Shown: one piece after another, positions 16,721 to 28,000 of the stretch
Position numbering within the stretch: the stretch's first letter is position 1
Layout: each line of letters begins with the position of its first letter
IMG/VR virus record: IMGVR_UViG_3300010883_000007
Location: 40,453 to 104,452 of that record
Direction: 5' to 3' (one strand)
Source: a virus
DNA length: 64,000 bases
Program-made: the position numbers and the translations under genes
The notes under the pieces: generated by a model
What the model saw: the letters and a program-made list of their open reading frames with translations, nothing else
Databases searched by the model: none
Told to the model about the DNA's origin: nothing

Positions 16721-19710
16721 TATTCAGAATCCTTCACTAGCTTGGGAATTTTCTCAAATCTTCTAGGCTTCTTGATCTTTGGCATCGAGCGGGGACGACG
16801 TTTAAGATTCTCTAGAAGTTCTGGGGGCATTGATCTCGTGCGTGTGATAGTCACAGGTTTAGACTGCTTTATTCTAGAGCAGTCTTCAAGCATTGCACCC
16901 ACCACGTACTCTACCTTGCCTACACGCCCAGAGAGCCGTCTATCAGTATACTTGAACTTATGACTACCCCCGTCATCACTATTCATAATCCTGGCTAACA
17001 CACCAAACGATCCTTTATATCTAGCAAAAATAAAGAAGCACTCGATTCGTTCGACAGCACCCTGGACCTCCCATGTAATAAGATTCTGGCCCCGGGAGGT
17101 TCTGGATCCCTTGATGTTCCCAATAGTTGGAGGTGGATTGGGCACTGTAACGTCTGTGTAAATCTCAATTCCTGTCATTCCCTGCTGCATGAGGGCTGAA
17201 ATACTCTGAGATGATCCTTTCTTCAGTTCTGTATCACTGGGTAACACACCGGGTGTTGTACCAAAAGCGTATAGGAATTTTTGCGCTAACACCTTTGTTT
17301 TGTCTGGCTGCGATCCTCCTGTTCCCTGGGCATGTTGTACCGGTATTGTAGTCATAGCTTCTCTAAAGAGTGCCTCAGGAGGTCGTAGACAGAGTTTTGC
17401 AATGTATCTATACGAGTGACCTGGCCTCAGAGGAGAGTTTTTATTATCGATCTGTGTCGATGTATTGTCAACAAACTTACCTGATGAGCTTAATCCTAAC
17501 ATCTCTCGGCGGCCGGTCTTAAGATCAAGTCGCTCTATAACATAGGCAGCAATTTCACTAACTCTATCACGATCTTTCTTCACCTCATCAATAAATGCCT
17601 GTGATACTCCCGAAGACTCGAGAATCTTGGCAAGTGCTTCTAACCCTTCGTGTGTGGGTTTTGTAGTAATAACAAAGGAAACCTCGTGGCCACCTAACTT
17701 AGAATTTTGATTTTTGTGATCGAGTAGGCTAGTCTCTCGTATGCCAGTTTTAACCGGCACGACTATCTGTGGTCTCCTGTGAACTATTACTTCGTCTCCG
17801 GTAGCCTCGACTGAAGGTCCAAATCTCATTCGAAGCTCAGCGCAGTATCGATACTTCTTGAGTGGTATCACATCAAGATCATCAAATCTCACACTCTTTT
17901 CGCCCTTGGGTATCATGATAACTGTTTTGTCTGTTCCATACTCCTTGATAGGGCGGAGTGGCCTGCTACTATTGGACACGAAAGAATCAGCAGACAGGTC
18001 TTCTCTCAATAGCGTTACAGCTATAGCCGCTGATGGGAGACGAGTGATATCTACTACAATTCTATCATAGTCATTTCTCGCGTGGATTGATACATGGGTC
18101 TCCTCGCTAACTGACGCAGAACCGGTGCCGGCTATGGGCTGAAGGCTCTTGACTACGACTGAATTGTACTCCTCTGATATTCGTCCTGTAGGGCCTATAC
18201 TACATGCTCTATAAACATTTACTGTCGTTCCCACATTGTCTACACCGGTGTCTGTTATAAGCTCTGGGCCCATGCCTACTGTGAGGTCTGCTAAAACAAC
18301 TGTCTTATATTTGCCTTCATTATCAGAACCTAAATTACTCGTTTGAGGATTGGATACTTTTCTCTGGACCAGTACTTTTGTCCCAACGGGATCCTGCTGT
18401 GTTACTGTTAGGATATTTCTGCCGCGCATGCGCGCGCTAGACACTATATCTGGGGGTGTCACAGGTGTCAGAAGCTCCTCTGTCTGTGCCCTGTGGCGTA
18501 CGCGATACACTCTGCTCATAAACGGCTCGAGTCTCTTCCGGCCGGCTATCTGTTTAATCCTCATAAGAGTGATCTCCCAGTAGAGAACGGGAGTTATGCC
18601 AGTTGTCTTAATAGGGACTGAAACAGTTCGTTCAACCTCAATCAGCCTCGACTCAAATTTGACAATGGCGGGCGGTGGAGGAGGGGTCCATGCTGTTGAC
18701 TTCGCAGTCTCGACATCCGGATTTTTTCCCCTGATTGGCTCAGGCGCAGATTCTAGCTTAGTTGCCTGCTGAACGATGGCTGCAATTGCTGGCGACCATA
18801 TGGAGTTTCTTCCAGTAGAGAACTTTGGAGGTGATAAGACTGGAGATTGACGCATTAGTGAGATTCTTGGGCCAGGGCGGCCGTGCCCCTGCCTCTTTTT
18901 CCTCCTTTGCTTCGTATTCTTTCGATTCTTTCTCTCGTTTCGACGCGTGGGAGTGCTGACAGTTATGCCTCCCAGCTTACTGCCTGAAATTCCTGCGGCA
19001 GGGTGTTGTGTCAGAGCAAAACTAGAAGGATCCTTCTTCTCCTGATGAAGGGCACTAAGAGCGAGTCGGTGAAATGATCCACCATCAGTTGTGCCGGCTT
19101 TGGAGCCTCGAATCATATTCTCATCAACTTTAAGATTAGAAGCAGCTCGTCCAACTCCTGAGACTTCTTTCTCTTTTAAGTCCTCCTCAGGCTCGTCTGT
19201 AACATATGTGTACACCTCAGGCTCAGGCTCTTTTCCCTCCTCCTGAAACCTTTTGAACTTCTCGAGGTCTTCCAGGCTTAGCTCGGCTCGAAGATTCACA
19301 ACTGTCCCACCCAGGGACCGCTTTTTCCGGCGCTTCTGGGAAACTACATGTGCCACAGGATTTTCAGCCTGATTTGTAGGGCCTGGTTCCTGCTCCTTCA
19401 TCGAGCCTATCATCTTGTGAACAGCTGCTCTTGATGTGTCAGTACTCCCAGACGATGTCTCACGGTTGGGATCCTCACTGTATACTTGAATTGATATATA
19501 CTTGACATTATTAGAGAGCGCCAAAAGGGAGTTTATGTAGAATTCTGTCTCATATATGAATTCCCCCTTTGCAGAGAGGATTCCCTCCCCGGGCTCTCGA
19601 GTATTGGGCTCTTCCTCGAGATCTTCAAGCATTGCCAAGCCACGTTCATGATCAACAACAAAAATATCATCAAAACTAGCAGACTGTGCTTCATCATGTG
19701 TAAGCCTCAT
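16720..19710 (-). CDS. Virion protein with Arg/Lys-rich linker and beta-sandwich repeats
   Basis: A protein of 996 residues. Residues 1-120 form an acidic N-terminal domain (FDDIFVVDHERG). Around residues 250-290 there is a strongly basic stretch rich in Arg, Lys and Asn (it includes KNRKNTKQRRKKRQGHG), followed by a proline run (TPPPPPAIV) near 345. The remaining 600 residues look like repeated fibronectin-like sandwiches, with strands such as LYWEITLMRIKQ, YRVRHRAQ and RIECFFIFARYKGSFGVLAR. The end is again basic and proline-rich (KRRPRSMPKIKKPRR). No enzyme motif is visible. The basic tracts might bind DNA, RNA or acidic partner proteins. It is coupled to the 1220-residue gene downstream and lies 8 bases after the 313-residue gene. 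Confidence 0.7.
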   Translation of the reverse strand: MRLTHDEAQSASFDDIFVVDHERGLAMLEDLEEEPNTREPGEGILSAKGEFIYETEFYINSLLALSNNVKYISIQVYSEDPNRETSSGSTDTSRAAVHKMIGSMKEQEPGPTNQAENPVAHVVSQKRRKKRSLGGTVVNLRAELSLEDLEKFKRFQEEGKEPEPEVYTYVTDEPEEDLKEKEVSGVGRAASNLKVDENMIRGSKAGTTDGGSFHRLALSALHQEKKDPSSFALTQHPAAGISGSKLGGITVSTPTRRNERKNRKNTKQRRKKRQGHGRPGPRISLMRQSPVLSPPKFSTGRNSIWSPAIAAIVQQATKLESAPEPIRGKNPDVETAKSTAWTPPPPPAIVKFESRLIEVERTVSVPIKTTGITPVLYWEITLMRIKQIAGRKRLEPFMSRVYRVRHRAQTEELLTPVTPPDIVSSARMRGRNILTVTQQDPVGTKVLVQRKVSNPQTSNLGSDNEGKYKTVVLADLTVGMGPELITDTGVDNVGTTVNVYRACSIGPTGRISEEYNSVVVKSLQPIAGTGSASVSEETHVSIHARNDYDRIVVDITRLPSAAIAVTLLREDLSADSFVSNSSRPLRPIKEYGTDKTVIMIPKGEKSVRFDDLDVIPLKKYRYCAELRMRFGPSVEATGDEVIVHRRPQIVVPVKTGIRETSLLDHKNQNSKLGGHEVSFVITTKPTHEGLEALAKILESSGVSQAFIDEVKKDRDRVSEIAAYVIERLDLKTGRREMLGLSSSGKFVDNTSTQIDNKNSPLRPGHSYRYIAKLCLRPPEALFREAMTTIPVQHAQGTGGSQPDKTKVLAQKFLYAFGTTPGVLPSDTELKKGSSQSISALMQQGMTGIEIYTDVTVPNPPPTIGNIKGSRTSRGQNLITWEVQGAVERIECFFIFARYKGSFGVLARIMNSDDGGSHKFKYTDRRLSGRVGKVEYVVGAMLEDCSRIKQSKPVTITRTRSMPPELLENLKRRPRSMPKIKKPRRFEKIPKLVKDSE

Positions 19711-19718
19711 ATAAACTC

Positions 19719-20660
19719 CTAGTCCAGAATAACTGTGAACATGTTAACAAATGTTGACGAGCCAAAGTGATCTTCCATAACCTTGCCCAGAAAGAAAACT
19801 CTTTTTCCCGGGGAAGCAGGATCCTCATCAGGAAACTCTCCAAAATCAATAATTGAAAGCTTCTGAATCCCCTCGTGACGAAACTCGAAAGGTTGTATTA
19901 CGATATTATTGTCCCGAGATGTATCAGTGAAATTAATGTCCACCCAGGGCTTCCCCTTGAGATCTTCCTGTAAAGCCTGCAGCGTCATGTGATTGGCCTG
20001 ACTTAGGTTGACATACCTTCCCAACAATCTTCCGGTGCCTTCGCCCAACATGGGAGGATTTCTGGGCGGTAGGTATTTATAGTTCGGAAGGTGGGAGAGA
20101 CGTTTGTCCTGAAAGAGGCTCTCGATGGACGAGATTGATGCCTCCTTTATCTTTCCCTGCTCAATGGGTGATGAATCAGTTATCTCGAATGTAACGTTCT
20201 CCTGATTAATCAGGAAATCAGTTGAGTCCGCAAAGGGATCTGTCTGCCCAATAATCATCTGATCAGTGAAATTCTTGGTCACATTGTCCACTATCTTTTC
20301 AGACAGGGACGAGTATTGGCTTCCCGTTAGGAGGGTCGATGATGCAGAGTCAGCGTAACTGAACGAGCCTGTCACTACATTTGTTCCGTCCAAATCAAAA
20401 TCTGCTGTCCGAAAGGGCTTCATAGTACCCTGGGGCGTTGTCTCTACAACTATTAGATCCTGGGCCCGGCCGGAGGCCTCGAAGAAAATACGACCATCAG
20501 CAGCTGCTGCAACACCGTCGAGATCCTTACTGTAAAAAGTGTCTCTGTCTGAGAAGGTCGCGTACTTTATCTGCAGTTCACCGTTAGCCGCTTGCTCACG
20601 GCCCTGCTCAGTGATTATGAAATCGATCACACGGGTCTTGCTGTTAAGAATTCCGGCCAT
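19719..20660 (-). CDS. Virion-associated protein with TDxGR-like N-terminal module
   Basis: A protein of 313 residues starting MAGILNSKTRVIDFIITEQGRE. The first 45 residues align by eye with the N-terminus of the 238-residue protein at 10357-11073: a hydrophobic strand, T-x-x-GR, an Ala-rich helix, then a strand with FSDRDTFY. It ends with a beta-rich domain (IQPFEFRHEGIQKLSIIDFG; VFFLGKVMEDHFGSSTFVNMFTVILD). There are no enzyme motifs. The two paralogues may occupy equivalent positions in one tail structure. The ribosome binding site is poor, which could mean low expression or dependence on translation from upstream. Confidence 0.7.
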   Translation of the reverse strand: MAGILNSKTRVIDFIITEQGREQAANGELQIKYATFSDRDTFYSKDLDGVAAAADGRIFFEASGRAQDLIVVETTPQGTMKPFRTADFDLDGTNVVTGSFSYADSASSTLLTGSQYSSLSEKIVDNVTKNFTDQMIIGQTDPFADSTDFLINQENVTFEITDSSPIEQGKIKEASISSIESLFQDKRLSHLPNYKYLPPRNPPMLGEGTGRLLGRYVNLSQANHMTLQALQEDLKGKPWVDINFTDTSRDNNIVIQPFEFRHEGIQKLSIIDFGEFPDEDPASPGKRVFFLGKVMEDHFGSSTFVNMFTVILD

Positions 20661-20724
20661 GTCTAGTAACTATCCCAACTATAAAATGTCAGACCCATCG
20701 ATTGTGAGATTCCAAAAGTCATCC

Positions 20725-21537
20725 CTAGAAGCCCGCGTAGAATAATATACCGTTCAAGCTAATATAGTCCTCGTTATCAGGCCAGCTAGCTCCTGTTCCA
20801 ATAGCTTGGGCCAAAACTCGACCGTCTGCCATTACCCAGAGTTTTGCAATGACATATGTTGTTCCAGTAGTGAAGGTGTCGCTGCCGGAATCGGTTATTG
20901 TACTCCCCGAGGAATCTTTCGCAAGGCCCGCAAAAAGAGCATTGTCTCCATCAACAGGCCTATAGCCGGTGGGTAGTGTAAAGATTGTAGTGCCTGCGGA
21001 ATTATGAGACGTCTTCGCTTGGCCACGGACATGGACAAATCCCTGGCTGTCCTTCATGAAAGAAACCTGTGTCTCATCAGCACTGTAATTGGTCCAGTAC
21101 TGAGCGAAGTCGTAGGTATTGCCTCCGCTGTACGCTGAGACAGCTGTCCACGAGGGTTGGGTCAGCTGCAGAACACCCGCAGTCGATACTTTGATTGCTG
21201 TGTTGTTGCTTATTGATGTTGTCCCCAGTTTGAGAGTGTCACTATCACTGTTATCGATGCCTAAACAGAAGGTCTTAGTCTCACCCAGGGCCCAGACGAT
21301 TTGTGGGTCACCAGTAGACGTATTATCGACCATTATTATGGTTGTGTCTGTTGCTGACGAGACAACCTCAAAATCATTCTCGGGACTAATCCTTCCTCCC
21401 ACAGCCACCTTACCCCCTACAGTGAGGACTATCTTAACTTCAGGATCTGTTCCCACGCCTGAAGTATTTCCGCCGGTTAGAATCTTGAGAGTTGTGTCCG
21501 GGAGCGGAAGGACATTATTTACCTTTATCTTACTCAT
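20725..21537 (-). CDS. Tail fibre or receptor-binding-like protein
   Basis: A protein of 270 residues. The N-terminal half is a Gly/Thr/Val-rich beta structure (LTVGGKVAVGGRISPENDFEV), a pattern common in fibre stalks and attachment domains. The C-terminal half has VSFMKDSQGFVHVRGQAK, FTLPTGYRP and a final LNGILFYAGF; this arrangement is typical of phage fibre head domains, where a conserved TLPxGYRP turn precedes the last strands. No signal or membrane segment is present. It lies beside the 160-residue gene and just after the 3137-residue gene in transcription order. A role in host recognition is likely but not proven by sequence alone. Confidence 0.68.
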   Translation of the reverse strand: MSKIKVNNVLPLPDTTLKILTGGNTSGVGTDPEVKIVLTVGGKVAVGGRISPENDFEVVSSATDTTIIMVDNTSTGDPQIVWALGETKTFCLGIDNSDSDTLKLGTTSISNNTAIKVSTAGVLQLTQPSWTAVSAYSGGNTYDFAQYWTNYSADETQVSFMKDSQGFVHVRGQAKTSHNSAGTTIFTLPTGYRPVDGDNALFAGLAKDSSGSTITDSGSDTFTTGTTYVIAKLWVMADGRVLAQAIGTGASWPDNEDYISLNGILFYAGF

Positions 21538-21555
21538 TCTTATGTCTCCTAGACA

Positions 21556-22038
21556 TTAAAACTCCCCAAAGGGAGGTATACAGAGGACTGATCCAGAGGA
21601 AATGGTCACAACTTTGCCCTCCTGTATTACAATTGGACTATAGTGGAGACCCTGGAAACCCTTTTCTATTGTGAACTCTTCACTCCCCAGAGACTTAAAA
21701 GTTCCGACCCCCACCATTCCGCTAGCTGCTGCCGGGGAGCCCTCATACATCAGTGTGGTACCGCTCACATACAGCAGGCTTCCAGTTGTTGGCCAGTTTG
21801 TGGGTTTATACTTTGCAGTCTCGCCGTCAACGACTCCGGGTGGGTACTCTTTGTCAGGAAAGGGTTGAAATTTCACACCCCATATAGCTCCAATTGGACT
21901 CGAAAACTCTGGTGACGGTAGGCCGACCTGCAGACCATTCGGAAAAATCACATTTGTTACCCTTCCCGCAATATCTTTAACCACATATTTCACCCTGCGT
22001 CGAACGAAATCTGGATGATCCTTAATAATCTTAGGCAT
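21556..22038 (-). CDS. Small virion-associated protein, unknown family
   Basis: A protein of 160 residues, beginning MPKIIKDHPDFVRRRVKYVVKD. It is beta-rich, with many Gly and Pro turns (FPNGLQVGLPSPEFSSPIG; TTGSLLYVSGTTLMYEG) and no Cys pairs until near the end. There is no membrane helix or catalytic motif. Its place between a 270-residue fibre-like protein and the giant 3137-residue protein, 10-20 bases from each, suggests an accessory of the same appendage, for example a trimer cap or adaptor. I do not recognise a family. Confidence 0.62.
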   Translation of the reverse strand: MPKIIKDHPDFVRRRVKYVVKDIAGRVTNVIFPNGLQVGLPSPEFSSPIGAIWGVKFQPFPDKEYPPGVVDGETAKYKPTNWPTTGSLLYVSGTTLMYEGSPAAASGMVGVGTFKSLGSEEFTIEKGFQGLHYSPIVIQEGKVVTISSGSVLCIPPFGEF

Positions 22039-22048
22039 AAATCACATC

Positions 22049-25000
22049 CTACTCAAATGTCAGCATAACACTGGTTCCTGAGGCGTCGTCAGGGTTAGTC
22101 GATCGATCCCGGGTTAGTCCATCAAAATACGGAAGTGAGGAGGTGCAGAAAACATCTAAGTTCTGACTGTGTGTGGATTCCGGATCTACGTTAACAGCTC
22201 GAGCGCCCTCATCGTCGGGTCGAGAAGTGAATGTTACACTAACAGGACCTGACTCTACACCGTCTTCAGTAAAGAAGCGAGTAAATCTACGGGCCTCGAG
22301 GAGATCTCTCACTTGACCGAACTTATTGTGGCGATACACAGCAGAAGAGTACATGGGTCGAATATTGGCCACTCCATACTTGAAACCTCTCAATATAACT
22401 TCAGATCCAACACCTATGTGCATACCCCCAGTCACATGGGTCGAAATATCGCGGTTAACCGCTGTCTGGACTGTTGTATAGCCCACGGGTTCTTTAGTTT
22501 TCTCCCTCTCGCTATACCAATAACGATAGTTGTTGTTAGCGGTGTTCCACGTGTAAGAACCCACTGGAGGAGCAATATAAGACTTACCATTGTGGGTGCC
22601 ACCGTCGCGCTGCGCTAGGTACTGGTCGATGTAGTAGACAAATTTGGAGTCCGACGAGTGCGGATACCCCCACGTGATCTGGACAGTAGTTACTGTTGAT
22701 ACACCGGATCTCACAAAGGATCCTGAGACAGGAATGGTCGCATTGCGATCCACAAGAATCCTCTGCCACTCAGTTCCGTCTCCCAGTAACCCTCCGCCAG
22801 TGAAGGATGTTGCTGTAATATTAGTCACAGTCGATGTGATTGTCGTGTTACTCTGACTACCCCCAACCTTCTGAGTTAGGGACATAGAGCCTTCTCCGTT
22901 GGCTGAGGGAGCTGTCCCCACAGCAATTACAGAGTCTGCGGTGTTGGCATTGTGCCCGTTGGTGTGATTGATTGCAGTCTTTAGCAGGGTTAAATAATCT
23001 CCCTGGTCCATGGCGCCAAGATCTGTTCTTATTGCAATACCTCCCACAGCAGCATCACCCTCAGATAGGGTGAATCCGTCGCCGAAGTCACCCACTGCAA
23101 GAACATCTCCTGTTACTATTGAGTTACCCTTTCCACTTGGTCCGATGCCAATAAGCACATACTTCTTTGTTACTCCAGCAGACGAGGTGATAGTGACTGT
23201 CTGTAGCTCGTTTGCAGACGTAAATGAGTTGAGATCGCCGTCTGCACAACCCAGGGATCCGGCTGCCCTGGAGCTATTGGGATGATCAGATGAGATCGTC
23301 ATTTGAGTGTCTGAGGAGATTGCAGTGACTATTGCAAATGTGCTTGATCCCAGCTCGCCGTACTGACTATGCGTAAAGTTAGATGCAGTAATATTCTGTG
23401 CATTAGCATCGACGGTAATAGCTGTGTTCATGGATCCTGAGGCGCCGGCGACCTGCTGATACAGCGCAAGTGTGTCTGTACCGGCGATGGCGTAAATATT
23501 AGAGACTCCATGCCCGTTGGCAGAATCTATACACGTCTTGAGCGAGGCAACTGCTGTCGCAAGACCAGATGCATTATTGAACACAAGAGGAGCGCTATTA
23601 TCAGACCAGATTGTCGCAGTTAAGTTAGTCACATCGTCGGGGGGTATAAAACCAGAACCTCCAGTGCCGACGGTCGCTTGGGCTAGTGTCATCGTGTTGC
23701 CTGATATCGAACAGGTAATCTTGGGGTTGTGGCCATTCTCGTGGTCAATGGCAGTCTTTAGCTGGGTTAAATAATCCCCCTGTGTAGACAGACCACCGCC
23801 CGTCAGGTTAATTGCAACAGCAACTCCACCTATGGCCAGATCATCATTTCCATAGCCTGATACTAACTTGTTACTTCCATAATCAGACCCTGCTGCCAAC
23901 ACATCACCGGTGGCCACCGAGGTTGCCGCGTCATCCACTAATACATACCGCTTGGACGTGCCATCAGTTGAGACAAGTGTAATTGCCTGAAGTTCAGACA
24001 TACCTGATGCTGCAGCTGCATTCGTAACTGTCACATCACATGAAGCCACTGTTGTTGAGCCAGTGCCGGCGGGAGAGAGGTTCTCGGCAGTACCTGCCCT
24101 ATAGTACTTTACTGTTGCCGCTGTATCGATGATGGCTATCGTGTCACCGGTAATAGGGCCAACTCCTCCAAACTGAATTGCGGCAGAAGATCTGGGTCCG
24201 TGTGTGCCAGTGCCCCCTTCTGGAGGGTTCGATCCACTCAACGCGATACGATCTCCTACCTTTATCTCTTTGGTAAACTTTGTGTTGATCCCAATAATCG
24301 TATCTGATTGATTGGTACTTGTGTGACCCTTAACGTGTATGGGTTCTGCATTCTTGTGTTGAAAGGTCTTAAATGCGGGCATACCAAAAAAGCCATCGCC
24401 AAAACCATAGTATAAGGAGTTGAGCATGGTTATCCCATCTATCTCATTAAATGTGAGATCACCGCCTCGTGGCCCTATTAGAGCGAGACCTGCGTGAGAG
24501 ACTGACTCTGTCACAGAGGATGAGAGTTCAGAGTATATGGGTCGACTTCGGCCGTCGCCTAAGCTGGCCACTGGAGCACCGCGCTGCCCGTCCACATCAG
24601 TCATGTCAATATCTTTAGTTCTCAAGAGATAGGACTGTAACCCTAACGAGCTCAGGAAAGTCTTAGAGCCTGAGATTGCTATGTGACTTATGGCGCCGGC
24701 GCGTATCACTTTACCCGTAGAGCCTGTGACCACATTAAAGGTTTTGTTACCCTTCCGCTCTGCCGCTAGACGTTTCACCTTCGAGTACTTTGGCTCAAAG
24801 GGAAATGAGAATGGAAGATCCCTGTCAAATATTTTATTCGGGCCGTCAATTGACGATCGAGGCTCAGATATTACTAAAACGTTAGCTTTGGGATCTAGCA
24901 TTCCCGCGTTGGGTGTTAAGCTAAGGCCAAAAGATATCTCTGTGCCTGCGTCATCAAAGAACTTTGAGTCGACAATGGCCTCGACTTTGAGACTCCTACC

Positions 25001-28000
25001 ATCAAATAGGGAGTCATTGTTGATGTCTAATATACCAGCAATTGATGGAAGCAGGGTATCATAGTATCGCTCCCGGTGGTCGACCAACTTGAGGCCACGA
25101 AGGAAAGAACCGGTAACGCCTGCTGTTCCCTCAGACACCCTTCCAATCACCTTTCGGTGCACACCCTTATTCTCAAGGAGATAAGACTCACTTCCGGATG
25201 TGGGAAGGGAACCTGTCATCATGTGACCAGCAATCACATTTTCCAGATAAGAACCCGAGTAGGCAAAGGATGGCTCTGTGTCATACTGATCATACACGTC
25301 TGTGCCCAGAAGAAGCGTCTCGTGTATTGCCTCAGAAGTCAGGGGCTGATTACTTGACGGTGTAATCTCCTGATCGCCTCGAAGCACAGATCCATACAAC
25401 ACTAACTTTCCAGCCCCAGGGTGCAACTCGAATGCTGGAGCGGCCAAATCTCCGGCGTAATTCAGCGGAGACTGGAATCCAAAGACTAACTTATCTCCCG
25501 GCATTAACATGTAGGGGGAGGTCACTCTGTCTGTTTTTGGCGCCTCTAGTCTGAACGTGTCTTGGTAGGCATCTACACTATACGCACGCTCGAATCCGCT
25601 AAACTCTCCGCCTCGAATGGCGCGTCCCGTGGGTATACCCAGACCGTTACGAGAGCCATTGATGAACCTGATAAGCAACGAGTCGTTGTCAGTGTCAGGT
25701 GTGGTGTCATTGAGTCCGGGGATTTCTATGTAATTCCCGCCCAGATCCCATGCTGAAGATCCTGGAGCTAATGCGGGAGCCCGAACTGGGGCAGCAAGTG
25801 TTAGTCGCTGGTGGGCCCAGGGAGAGGCAGTGTCAACAACAAGATCACAAAATGATCGAAGGTCTTCAACATACTTCTCAAACACTGTGGGATCATTCAC
25901 ATTTTTATCGGTGGTGAAGGTTCCTATCGTGGAAAATGTGACCAGGTCCCTTACAGTTCCCACCTCATCGTACTTGACAGGAATAATCTTTCGAATGGTC
26001 TGGGCTGTGTTGTCACCTATTCCTCCTGCGTCGCGGCCATCGGCAAAAGTGTTGAAGAGTCTGTTACTATAGAAGTCTGTTCCGTGTACAGAGGCAGCTG
26101 TTAGCCCGTTAGTCACTTGTCTGTTTCCCGAGGATCCATCTGCCAGCTGTGTCAACCTGAGAATGCCGCCGGCTCGACTTACAAGAAGCTTCCCATAGTG
26201 ACCGCTGTCGTTCTCAATACACTTCTGAAGTTGTAGAGCGATCTGGGCCGAGGTTCCTGTGCATGCAAACTCCATCTTAGAATGTGCAAAATTCGTATTA
26301 TTAGCTGCATAATACACTTTGGTTGTGTTGTCTGTCGACGTCAGTGTGACTGTCTCGCCGACAACAGGAACTTGGGCGTTGGTGTGTGACAGCTGTGAAA
26401 TATAACTCGAGGTAATAGACACTGCTGTTGTGTGTGCTTCCCCCGGTGTTAGGATTATTAGCTGGGCCCCGTTCGCCTGGGCCGGCACATCGCTCACCAG
26501 AAGCTTTCCGTTGTGACCGTTGGCATGCTCGATGGCAGCCTTGAGCTGGACCAGGAAGGCATTCTGTGTTGCTGGGGTTCCCGTTAAATCAATAGTCACA
26601 GCGGTACCGGATTGACTGGCGGTGGAGCCTCCCCCCACATCTGTTACACCACTGGTCACCACATCGCCGGTTGCGACTGCCGATGTGGCATCGTCCACGA
26701 TAATATAACTTTTGTTAATGCCGGCGGCTGAGATGTAGACACGCTCGTTTTTGGTCATTCCGCTAACTGCATCACCATCTACTACTGTTAGTGTGCTAGT
26801 CCCAAAAGTTATTACAGTTTTAGCCTGAGTCGCTTTGTCAGCGACGATAATCTCTGCATCGTTATTGATTCTTGTTACCCGAGCAGGCCTAGAGAGAAGG
26901 TTCCCCATTAGCTGTATGCTGTCACCCACCCTAAGCTCACTGGTGAACTTTGTTCCCGTTCCGGCAACCACCATTGATCCGGACACAGTCTTCGCAGCAG
27001 TTCCGGTTATGGTGTCATAGTCATACCCCTCACCAGAGCCATAGGCAGAGGAGTGTGGTGAAAGCTGCCACACAGTGGGTATTGTTCCGGAATATGGCAT
27101 CTCAATAGTTTCTTTTCCGGCGCCGGCTTCAGGGTGTTGGTCCCCCAATTTTGTTAAAACTGCTCGATTCTCAATTCCTGGATCTATATTTGCCGGTCTT
27201 TGGTTTAGAATGAAAAATGATATCCCCTCGCCGTACTTGGCCGAGGGTGTAGAGGTTTGTTTGTCCTTGAGTGATGCTGAGAACTCGTACACTATCTTCT
27301 CGACCAAAAACGGCCGGTCGATCAAACTAGATACATCAAAGACCTGTGATCCAGTGGCCGCGAACTTCGGGTGAAAGGGAAAGCCGAATGTATTAGTTGG
27401 CTGAGCGAACCCTGTCTCAATGGGTACCTTCTTGCCCTCAGACTTGAACCCCGGGGCGGAGGCATTGGCGGTGGACGAGGCCTCGGCAAGCTGCCAATGA
27501 CTTTGACCAAACCCAACCATCACAGTGTCTAACAGATTTCTTAATCGTGCACGATCCTCAGAGAGACCACCTCGTTGAGATTCGGGTATATGAGTATCCG
27601 GCTCCGGCCATGGCTTGTGTGAACCTACCCTCTCCCACTTCTTCTCATCAAAGTTGAAGTACACCATTGGGCCGGAGTCGGTCTGCCCCCCAGACTGTGC
27701 GTTCTTTGCAGTGTATTTTAATGATGTGGATAGAATTTTTGTCGAGGGCGTCAGGTCGATCTCTAGCCTGTGCTTGTCCCACAGTGGGGCAGATAGACCC
27801 GGGCCCACTATCGTTGGGTCAGATCCCGTCGAGTAGAAGGATCCACGAAGGGAGGGGTCTACAGTAAAGTTCGAATCCCATGTTAGGTCCGGATCATCAC
27901 CCTTCTTCGACCCAGAAACACGGTCAGAAGACATCACCGGTGTGTGACCAAACTGTGCAAAGAGATTAACCTCCCGATACGGCTCTAAATTCTGGGGATT

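Noticed and set aside
20663-20722. A 19-codon frame in the gap between the 270- and 313-residue genes
   Set aside because: It starts just after one stop and ends just before the next ATG, but it has no good ribosome-binding site and no sequence character, so chance is likely.
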